Of a DNA stretch of 9,873 nt, positions 1 to 5,571 are shown in pieces. Under the pieces are notes generated by a model that searched no databases, was not told the origin of the DNA, and worked only from the letters and a program-made list of their open reading frames with translations. This DNA comes from CAYFSC01 sp964345695 (GTDB taxonomy: Bacteria; Bacteroidota; Rhodothermia; Rhodothermales; Salinibacteraceae), in assembly GCA_964345695.1 (NCBI GenBank), contig CAYFSC010000117.1, positions 1 to 9,873 on the forward strand, given 5' to 3'. Made by a program: the position numbers and the translations under genes. How positions within the stretch are numbered: the first letter of the stretch is position 1; the number at the start of each line of letters is the position of its first letter.

Positions 1-290
1 TCTCCCGCCGCTACCGGGAGCACTACGGCGATCGGCTGGCGGGCGTCTACGCAGTGCCAAGAGATCCGTATGAGGAGCGATCCCCGACTGAGGGGGAGTT
101 GGAGGGCTCCGTGGAGGTGTTCGTTGTTCTCCGAGAGCCATATGACCCCTTCGAGGAAACGGACGACGTGACGCGCATCGCGCACGAAGTGATGGACGAG
201 ACGGATTGGGATCTCCGCATTATCGCGCACCATGATGCGGAATCGGGGCGTCGAGCAGAATGGGCAAAAGAGAAGGGGATCGAGCTGTGA
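1..290 (+). CDS. Degenerate MNT-type nucleotidyltransferase-fold protein, antitoxin-like (5' end outside window)
   Basis: The reading frame is open from position 3 to the TGA at 288-290, giving 95 visible residues; the true start lies upstream. A GTG at 54 could start a shorter protein, but the residues before it (a YREHYGDRLAGVY stretch) look like the helix and strand that precede the active site in MNT nucleotidyltransferases, so the gene most likely begins outside the window. In the family this strand is followed by GSxxxG and then a DxD-type metal motif. Here the first position reads AVPRDPYEE and the second GSVEVFVVL, so both the Gly-Ser and the catalytic aspartates are missing. The C-terminal part (VMDETDWDLRIIAHHDAES) is typical of the family. 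The product is probably catalytically dead and may act only by binding its partner. It overlaps the HEPN gene by four bases, the classic HEPN/MNT arrangement. The fold is inferred from the flanking pattern and the partner; function is unproven. Confidence 0.6.
   Translation, partial: SRRYREHYGDRLAGVYAVPRDPYEERSPTEGELEGSVEVFVVLREPYDPFEETDDVTRIAHEVMDETDWDLRIIAHHDAESGRRAEWAKEKGIEL
271..278 (+). promoter_or_regulatory. Shine-Dalgarno site deciding the HEPN start
   Basis: AGAAGGGG lies 8 nt before the GTG at 287, inside the end of the upstream MNT gene. It supports GTG 287 as the start in preference to the ATG at 260, which has no comparable purine tract before it. It is the only convincing Shine-Dalgarno sequence seen in the window; the other genes lack one. 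This suggests the pair is translated in a coupled way. Confidence 0.5.
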
Positions 291-655
291 CCGAACGATT
301 TGAGAGACGATTCGATGTTGCCCGAGAGCGTCTGGATGCCTCGACGCTCCTCTTGGAAGAAGGGTTCCCTGCCGATGCTGTCAGCCGAGCATACTACGCC
401 GTTTACGAAGCAGCCCGAGCATTGCTGGCCTCCCGAGAAGTAATGCCGGCGACGCACAAGGGGATTGAAAATCAACGTGGCTATCGACTTCGGGACGCGT
501 CAATCGATCTTCAAACCTTTTCTCAACTCCGAACGGATCGCCAGCGGTGCGACTATGAGTTGAACCGTCCCGAGCCCTCCCGGGTGAGGACCCGCCTTGA
601 AGATGCGCAAGAGTTCGTTCGACGAGCGGAAGTACTTCTCGATGAGACGGGCTGA
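287..655 (+). CDS. HEPN-domain protein, toxin-like partner of the MNT gene
   Basis: This encodes a 122-residue, all-helical protein. Residues 31-47 (AVSRAYYAVYEAARALL) match the second helix of the HEPN family (PF05168 type), followed by a THKG turn at 57-60. Residues 85-90 read RQRCDY, the family's R-x-x-A/C-D-Y motif. HEPN proteins that work as ribonuclease toxins usually carry R-x4-6-H; no histidine is seen at that place here, so RNase activity is doubtful. In characterised HEPN/MNT pairs the MNT protein neutralises the HEPN toxin, in some cases by adenylylating a tyrosine near this motif; Tyr90 would be the analogous residue, but the partner here lacks its catalytic motif. The GTG start overlaps the MNT stop (GTGA) and has a good ribosome site. 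An alternative ATG at 260 would add nine residues. The gene ends 5 bp from the convergent murQ stop. Identification as HEPN is fairly sure; a toxin role is inference. Confidence 0.75.
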   Translation: MTERFERRFDVARERLDASTLLLEEGFPADAVSRAYYAVYEAARALLASREVMPATHKGIENQRGYRLRDASIDLQTFSQLRTDRQRCDYELNRPEPSRVRTRLEDAQEFVRRAEVLLDETG

Positions 656-670
656 GAAGGCTATTTCTCA
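653..670. terminator. Possible bidirectional stem-loop between HEPN gene and murQ
   Basis: TGAGAA (653-658) pairs perfectly with TTCTCA (665-670) around a 6-nt loop. The stem contains the HEPN stop codon on one side and the last codons of murQ on the other, so it sits at the 3' end of both convergent transcripts. The stem is short, AT-rich and lacks a clear U-tract, so termination activity is uncertain. Confidence 0.25.
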
Positions 671-1581
671 ATCGCCGGACGCACAAATCCATCCGTCGCT
701 TTCAGGCGACGGCGGGCCTCGTCGGCGTCCACGTCCGCCAGGATCATGACGATCGCAGTCTTGACGTGCCCGTCGCACCGGTCGAGCACGTCGTCGGCCT
801 CCTCGTAGTCCACTCCCGTCACCATCATCACCGTGCGGATGCCGCGCTCCACGAGCTTATCGCTGGTCCGCTGTAGGTCCACCATCATGTTCTTGTAGAC
901 CTTTCCGAGGCGTACCATCGACGCGGTCGTCAGCATGTTGAGGACGAGCTTCTGCGCGGTTCCGCTCTTCATGCGCGTCGAGCCCATGATCACTTCCGGC
1001 CCCACCACCGGACAAATCGCCACGTCAGGGTCTACGTCGAGCTCGTCGCGCGGCACGGTCGTCACGAACAGCGTGGGGCAGCCGATGGCGTCGCGGGCGT
1101 GCTCGACGGCGCCCACCACGTACGGCGTCCGCCCGCTCGACGCGATGCCGCACACCACGTCCTTGTCCGTCACGCCGTGCGCATCGAGCGCTGCGGCCCC
1201 GGCCTCCGGCACGTCCTCGGCGCCCTCCTGAGATTGGAAGACGGCCTCCTTGCCGCCCGCAATGATGCCCTGCACCCTCCCCGGATCCGTCCCAAAGGTC
1301 GGCGGACACTCCGACGCGTCGACGACGCCGAGACGGCCGCTCGTCCCGGCACCCACGTAGAAGAGCCGCCCGTCGTTCGTGAAGGCCCGCACGAGGATGC
1401 GGACGGCCTCCTCGATATGGGGAATCTCCCGCCGCACGGCGATCGGCACGCGATGATCTTCGGTGTTGATGACCTCCAGAATCTCCCGGATCGGAGCCGT
1501 ATCGATGTGCGTGGAGTGCGGGTTTTGCTGCTCGGTGGCGAGAGACTGAAGCTCTGCAAAGAGCGAGGAGGAGTCGGGCAT
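661..1581 (-). CDS. murQ: N-acetylmuramic acid 6-phosphate etherase
   Basis: MurQ cleaves the D-lactyl ether of MurNAc-6-phosphate to give GlcNAc-6-phosphate and D-lactate in the cytoplasm, feeding recycled cell-wall sugar into amino-sugar metabolism. The 306-residue length is normal for the family. A SIS sugar-phosphate domain is clear: the phosphate-binding loop FYVGAGTSGRLG at 74-85, DASECPPTFG at 88-97, GGKEAVFQSQEGAED at 109-123, IASSGRTPYV at 146-155 and the signature EVIMGSTRMKSGTAQK at 196-211. Glu91 and Glu122 have the same 31-residue spacing as the catalytic Glu83/Glu114 pair of the E. coli enzyme. A small helical domain closes the C-terminus. The start is the ATG at 1579-1581; it has no Shine-Dalgarno and instead a CCTCCT tract 4 nt upstream. 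The gene lies 40 nt downstream of the CHAT gene on the same strand with no visible promoter between, so co-transcription is likely. No anmK, nagZ or PTS gene is seen nearby. Confidence 0.95.
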   Translation of the reverse strand: MPDSSSLFAELQSLATEQQNPHSTHIDTAPIREILEVINTEDHRVPIAVRREIPHIEEAVRILVRAFTNDGRLFYVGAGTSGRLGVVDASECPPTFGTDPGRVQGIIAGGKEAVFQSQEGAEDVPEAGAAALDAHGVTDKDVVCGIASSGRTPYVVGAVEHARDAIGCPTLFVTTVPRDELDVDPDVAICPVVGPEVIMGSTRMKSGTAQKLVLNMLTTASMVRLGKVYKNMMVDLQRTSDKLVERGIRTVMMVTGVDYEEADDVLDRCDGHVKTAIVMILADVDADEARRRLKATDGFVRPAIEK

Positions 1582-1621
1582 AAAGAGGAGGAATCACCAG
1601 AAGCACTGTGGAGAGAATTCG

Positions 1622-4405
1622 TCACGCGGCTGGGATGGGGAGCCGCGACCGAAACCGGTAGCTGGCCAGCGCTCCGCCGGCAAGCACAAGCATGGCGACG
1701 CCGTACCACCACCACGAGGACGCGCTTGAGAGGGCGGGAAGCGGAGTCGGGGATCCGTATAGAACCGTCGACGCCCAGAAAAAGGGACTCCGCTGATCCG
1801 GATGGTTCTTCAGGTACGCCATCTGGGCGCGCTGCAGGGCCACATCCTTGGGCGCCCCCTTGCGCAGGTGCCGGTAGAACGACTCGGACAGGGCGACCGA
1901 GGCGTCGTCCGCCACCGGCCACAGGTTCGACATGGTAGAGTGTGTGCCCATGGCTCGAAAGGCGTACTGGAGCCCCTCCATGCCCTCACCCGACCACAGC
2001 TTTCCCCGTGCCGTGCTGCATCCACTGAGAACCACAAACGGAATGCGCGCCGCCTCGGTCTTGAGCTCATGGAGGAACAGCACCCCGTCGTCGCTCGGAT
2101 CGTCCCGATCGTCGGCCAGCAGGAAAGCGCTGCGGAGGGGCGAGGAAGGATGCGCGACCGCATGCGAGGCCAGGTGGAGAATCTGGGCGTCCGAGAGGGA
2201 GCGACGGAGGGCGGCCTCGGTGGCGCGGTCGTTGAGGGCCGTTTGCGCATGGTCAAACAGCGTGCGCACCGACTCGATCTCACGGGCGACGCCCGGAAGA
2301 TCGGGCAGTCGGAGGCGGGCCGAATCGGTGTAGGCCGGCAGCAGGGAGCGAAGCGACGGGGGGAGTGCACTCAGCGAGTCGAACCGGGAGACTCCGTAGG
2401 CGGCGATGTCCGTCCGTGCCGACAGGGAATCCATTGGAGGCGAGGGGTCGGGCACGAGCGAACTCGCAAGCTCAACGGAGGTCGGGCGCTTCTCCAGGAA
2501 ATATTCGGCGCGTCCGTAGGCGAAACGGTTCGGCGGCGGCGCCGTCACCAACATCGAGAAGGGCAGTTGGAACAGCGGACCGTCGGGAACGATGGTGAGC
2601 GGGCGAGCAGAGGCGGCCAGGTGCGGCTCAACAGGCGCCAGAACAGCGTTGTAGAGCTTGTGAAGCACCTTCAGGTCGAAGCGGGTGGCGTTCAGCGAAA
2701 TGGTCGACTCGTCACGGTCGAACAGCGGAGACACACGGTGGATCAACGCGCGCACCGAGTCGCGGGTCAGCCCAGGGAGGGGAACAGCGTGCAGGGTGTC
2801 GGGGGTGACGACGAAGGCGTGCGACCGGGGCGCCGCGCCCACGAGCGGGTGCGGGTCGTCGATGAAGTAGGAAACGAGGGCCCGATCCTGGCGCTGGAGG
2901 GCGCTCTGTAGAGCAGGCAGTGAAGGGGGGTGGCGGGTCGAGTCGACGTCCAGCAGACTGCGTCGTGCCGCGATGAGGCGCGCCTCTTGCATGTGAAGGC
3001 GCGTCTGTGCGGAATCGGGAGCCCCCTTGGCCAGGTGCGAGCGGACCCCCTCCAACTCGTTGGACAGGCTGTCGAAGCGGACGCGTTTCGAAGCAGGAAG
3101 CTCGCTTGAGAGCGTGGCCTGCACGCGGAGGTCGGTAAGGTAGCGCGCCCGGGTCTGCTCCAGTACGGCGAAGGCGTCGCGGGGGCGGTTCATGGCCAGC
3201 AGGGCCCGAACGCGTCCGCGATGCACGCCTTGCCACGTGTCGAACGCTGTGAGCGCCCACTGTGTGGAGCTGATGGCCGCGCGTTGCCGCTCGACGACCT
3301 CCATGCCCTGCCGGTAGTAGCGCTCGGCCTCGGTCCAGTTCTGCCGCATTTCGGCGGCCTGGCCCAAGTAGCGGAGCGTCCGGCGCTCCAACTCGCTGTC
3401 GCGGATCCTGCGGGCCTTCGGCAGGACCGCTTGGAAGTGCTGCATGGCCTTGTCCCAGCGGGCGCCGAGCAGGTGGATGTATCCCTGGTCGAGTTGCGTG
3501 AGAATACAGAGCCGGGCGTCGCCGATCTGGCAGGCTGTGCGGCGCGCATCGTCGAGCCGGGCCAAGGCCTCGCCCGACGCGCCGAGATGGCCGAGGACGA
3601 TCCCTGTCGTTCGGGCCTGTCGCACCGACTGGGCGGTGTTGGGATCATCGTAGATGGCCTTCGACTTCCGTAGCATGCCGAGTGCCTCCCGAAAGAGGTG
3701 CTTCTCGAACGAGCCACTTTCCGCACGCTCAACGAGGAGGTCGGCTCGCACGAAGTGGATGCGGGCAAGGAACTCGCGGATGTCTGAGCGCGACGTGTCG
3801 GCCTGCAGAAATACCTGCTCGGCACGATCAAGATACAGCCGTGCATTCGCGTAGTCTTCGACCTTCAAATAGGTCACCCCCAGGCTATACATCAGAGAGC
3901 CCTTGCGGTAAAACAGCGAGTCGGGCACGATGTCGATGGCCTGGATGTAGTCGGCCATTGAGTCGGACAAGTTGCCGAGCCAGTAGTGCAGGTATGCGCG
4001 AGCGTGATGCATGCGCACTGCGGAGGGAATCATCGACGACGGAAAGGCCGACGGGGAAGCCGTGGGGGCCGTCTGAAAGCGTTCAAAAAAGGCGTCGAAC
4101 GTAGCAAACGCATCGGGAAACTGGCGCAGCGACGCTTGCAAAAAGGCCTCGTGGTAGTAGGTGGTCCCGACCGACTGCGGGCGGCGGGCTCCGTAGCAGC
4201 GCCGGGCCGATTGATATAGGGGGATGGTGGACTGCATTGCAGCTTTCGTCTCCGCATCCATCGAGTACCAGCGTCCCTCCAGGTCCGTCCACTCGCGAAA
4301 GCGCGCGTCAGCCTCGGCCAGGAGTGAGTCGCAGCGGCTTACGTCTCGGGACGAATCAGCCGGCGGGACAAGAAGGAGAAACAGCCCAAGTGCGAAAGCA
4401 ACCAT
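1622..4405 (-). CDS. Exported, membrane-anchored TPR-CHAT caspase-like protein
   Basis: This encodes 927 residues from ATG 4405; a TTG directly before it at 4408 would add one. Residues 1-17 are hydrophobic (VAFALGLFLLLVPP) and resemble a signal peptide, though without the usual positive charge. Residues about 83-426 are helical repeats of TPR type, for example around 169-203 (LGVTYLKVEDYANARLYL), 304-334 and 342-374. The C-terminal part, about 500-887, is a CHAT domain: LHLASHA with the putative catalytic His748, LSGCSTARG with Cys796, then the family pattern GEGMEGLQYAFRAMG and NLWPVADDAS. A Trp-rich transmembrane helix at about 898-917 followed by RFRSR would anchor the tail, leaving TPR and CHAT domains on the periplasmic side. 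CHAT proteins are caspase-fold cysteine peptidases related to separase; TPRs usually bind a regulator or substrate. Both dyad residues are present, so activity is plausible, but the target is unknown. It is probably the first gene of a unit with murQ. Confidence 0.88.
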   Translation of the reverse strand: MVAFALGLFLLLVPPADSSRDVSRCDSLLAEADARFREWTDLEGRWYSMDAETKAAMQSTIPLYQSARRCYGARRPQSVGTTYYHEAFLQASLRQFPDAFATFDAFFERFQTAPTASPSAFPSSMIPSAVRMHHARAYLHYWLGNLSDSMADYIQAIDIVPDSLFYRKGSLMYSLGVTYLKVEDYANARLYLDRAEQVFLQADTSRSDIREFLARIHFVRADLLVERAESGSFEKHLFREALGMLRKSKAIYDDPNTAQSVRQARTTGIVLGHLGASGEALARLDDARRTACQIGDARLCILTQLDQGYIHLLGARWDKAMQHFQAVLPKARRIRDSELERRTLRYLGQAAEMRQNWTEAERYYRQGMEVVERQRAAISSTQWALTAFDTWQGVHRGRVRALLAMNRPRDAFAVLEQTRARYLTDLRVQATLSSELPASKRVRFDSLSNELEGVRSHLAKGAPDSAQTRLHMQEARLIAARRSLLDVDSTRHPPSLPALQSALQRQDRALVSYFIDDPHPLVGAAPRSHAFVVTPDTLHAVPLPGLTRDSVRALIHRVSPLFDRDESTISLNATRFDLKVLHKLYNAVLAPVEPHLAASARPLTIVPDGPLFQLPFSMLVTAPPPNRFAYGRAEYFLEKRPTSVELASSLVPDPSPPMDSLSARTDIAAYGVSRFDSLSALPPSLRSLLPAYTDSARLRLPDLPGVAREIESVRTLFDHAQTALNDRATEAALRRSLSDAQILHLASHAVAHPSSPLRSAFLLADDRDDPSDDGVLFLHELKTEAARIPFVVLSGCSTARGKLWSGEGMEGLQYAFRAMGTHSTMSNLWPVADDASVALSESFYRHLRKGAPKDVALQRAQMAYLKNHPDQRSPFFWASTVLYGSPTPLPALSSASSWWWYGVAMLVLAGGALASYRFRSRLPIPAA

Positions 4406-4506
4406 CAACAGTGAAGACCAACCTCGATAAAGATTGACGGATCGAGTCTAGGCCGTTACCTTGCCTGTCGTCCGCCACGTTTTCACACACAAATCCGCAC
4501 CCCATC

Positions 4507-4644
4507 ATGCGCTTTCCCGCCGCACATCATCAGACATGCCACGCACGCCATCATGACGGGGGAGGTGCTGAGCCGAGCGATCCCGAAAAGGGGGACGACG
4601 ACACGGACGACAACGGCGACAACGGAGACAACGGCCCGGAGTGA
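4507..4644 (+). CDS. Doubtful 45-residue His/Cys-rich, acidic-tailed ORF
   Basis: ATG 4507 opens 45 codons ending at TGA 4642-4644. The first third is rich in His and Cys (HHQTCHARHH at residues 7-16) and the end is strongly acidic and Gly/Asn-rich (GDDDTDDNGDNGDNGPE at 29-45). An acidic tail suits the proteome of a salt-in halophile, and the phase of the 9-bp repeat is kept in this frame. There is no ribosome binding site, no signal peptide and no family I recognise. The reverse strand is also open here (4483-4758) but its Val-run is just the antisense of the GAC/AAC repeat. It may be chance; treat as a candidate only. Confidence 0.2.
   Translation: MRFPAAHHQTCHARHHDGGGAEPSDPEKGDDDTDDNGDNGDNGPE
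4609..4635. repeat. Three tandem 9-bp repeats (GACAACGGC)
   Basis: The unit GACAACGGC occurs three times head to tail, the middle copy ending in A instead of C. In the + strand mini-ORF it encodes Asp-Asn-Gly three times. A preceding GAC-rich run (4594-4608) extends the biased composition. It looks like slippage-prone simple sequence. Confidence 0.6.
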
Positions 4645-4798
4645 AGCACAATGCCCGAGCACAGTGTCCGGTGGAGAGCCGGTGCTCCGGGTGGGTCGCC
4701 GTAGAAGGTAAGAAAAGCGCGGTGGAAAAACCGAATCTGTTCGTGTCGCCGCGGGCACGTTGAGAAGACGCCAGGCGGAGAGCGGAGAAGCTTCACGG

Positions 4799-4834
4799 GG
4801 CGACGATCCACGACGTCGCCGACCGCAGACGGTC
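4799..4834 (-). terminator. Tandem hairpins after the GNAT gene, possible terminator
   Basis: Two adjacent perfect stems are present. GGCGACG (4799-4805) pairs with CGTCGCC (4814-4820) around an 8-nt loop, and GACCG (4821-4825) pairs with CGGTC (4830-4834) around a 4-nt loop. They begin 22 nt past the GNAT stop codon in the direction of its transcription. No U-tract follows, so they may protect the 3' end or pause polymerase, not act as a classic intrinsic terminator. Confidence 0.35.
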
Positions 4835-4856
4835 CGCCAAACAGACGCTCACGGGT

Positions 4857-5435
4857 TCATAGGGAGGCAAAGTGCCGCGCATAGAGCGACGCGGTGCACG
4901 AACAGGACCCACCGCAGTCCGGGCAATGCGAACGTGGATGGGCTCGCGTGTAGAAGCGTTCGAACGTGCCCAGCCGCTGAAATCCGGCCGCTTCGAACAG
5001 GCTCCGGCTATCGCGATGGCGACGGCGGTGCCAGGCGATGCCTACGGCGCGGCGTACCCCCACCGTCCTGCAAACGTCGAGGTGCCGACTGAAGAGCGCG
5101 GTGCCTACGCCCTGGCCCTCGTGGCAGGAACGCACGCAGTACATGTGGAAGATGCCGTTGCGGCCGCAGAGCGGGACGTCGACATCGAGCGACGGAAGGC
5201 CGAGGTAGTCGCGGGTGTAACCGGGGCCGGCCACGTCGAGCAGGCCAAAGCCAAGGATTGCCGATGGATCGGATGAAGAGCCGACGGCGACGTGCCCACA
5301 AGCGGTGTGCGCCGGGTGCAGCGCCGCATCGAGCCAAGCACGTGCCGTCGTGTCTTCCGTCCCAAACCGGGTTGCCCAGAGCTCCAGCACGACGGCTGTG
5401 TCGGAGGGGCGGAGCGGGCGAAGCGGAACGGACAT
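4857..5435 (-). CDS. GNAT-family N-acetyltransferase with four-cysteine C-terminal tail
   Basis: This encodes 192 residues starting at ATG 5433-5435. The start fits because MSVPLRPLRPSDTAVVLELW is the usual first strand and helix of GNAT enzymes; the frame stays open upstream to 5684, but that would run through the parS site and into recF. The acetyl-CoA binding motif A is seen at about 96-119, with the pyrophosphate-binding loop CHEGQGVGTAL at 104-114. The later SRSLFEAAGFQRLGTFERFY (143-162) is the normal family ending. Unusually, the protein continues with CPDCGGSCSC at 171-180: C171, C174, C178 and C180 are arranged as C-x2-C-x3-C-x-C, which could bind zinc. Similar Cys-tailed GNATs are, from memory, found in haloarchaea, so exchange between halophiles is possible. 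The acyl acceptor is unknown. It is divergent from recF with 136 bp between the starts. Confidence 0.8.
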   Translation of the reverse strand: MSVPLRPLRPSDTAVVLELWATRFGTEDTTARAWLDAALHPAHTACGHVAVGSSSDPSAILGFGLLDVAGPGYTRDYLGLPSLDVDVPLCGRNGIFHMYCVRSCHEGQGVGTALFSRHLDVCRTVGVRRAVGIAWHRRRHRDSRSLFEAAGFQRLGTFERFYTRAHPRSHCPDCGGSCSCTASLYARHFASL

Positions 5436-5520
5436 GAGAACAGGCTCGGCAGGGAGAGCGCGAGACGGCGAAGGAACCCGGCAGCCAAGATGAACGAACG
5501 CCGCGGGCCTTTCGTACACA

Positions 5521-5536
5521 CGTTCCACGTGAAACA
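5521..5536. other. parS: parS-like ParB binding site
   Basis: The 16-mer CGTTCCACGTGAAACA matches the widely conserved bacterial parS palindrome TGTTTCACGTGAAACA at 14 of 16 positions, and the degenerate form TGTTNCACGTGAAACA at 15 of 16. The central CACGTG and the right arm are perfect. It lies in the noncoding gap between the GNAT and recF starts, 35 bp before the recF ATG. On the - strand it would encode the MFHVE string often produced when parS is mistranslated. ParB spreads from such sites, which cluster near the replication origin, to segregate the chromosome. No parA or parB gene lies in this window. Confidence 0.8.
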
Positions 5537-5571
5537 TTCCCGCGCCCTTCCGACGGTTCCCGCGCTGCTTC

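Larger units (their letters stand above)
4406..4856. other. Gene-poor spacer between the CHAT and GNAT genes
   Basis: This is about 450 bp with no convincing gene. It is the upstream region of the CHAT gene and the downstream region of the GNAT gene, both on the - strand, so it should hold the CHAT promoter. I found no TAnnTTTG or -35/-10 box that I would stand behind. It contains a doubtful 45-codon ORF, a 9-bp tandem repeat and a tandem hairpin, listed separately. Positions 4645-4798 show nothing recognisable. Confidence 0.6.

Noticed and set aside
260..286. ATG 260 as the HEPN start
   Set aside because: GTG 287 has a proper Shine-Dalgarno at 8 nt and a GTGA overlap; ATG 260 would add nine residues with no family match.
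1802..2911. 369-codon + strand open frame opposite the CHAT gene
   Set aside because: It is antisense to the conserved CHAT domain, has Arg/Gly/Val-biased composition and no recognisable domain; a by-product of high GC.
3234..3239. CACGTG within the CHAT gene as parS
   Set aside because: Flanking arms do not fit GTTN/NAAC; the same applies to CACGTG at 5339-5344 and 9371-9376.
4483..4758. 91-codon - strand ORF with a Val-rich hydrophobic stretch, as a small membrane protein
   Set aside because: The hydrophobic run is the antisense of the GAC/AAC repeat; there is no charge pattern, start context or homology to support it.
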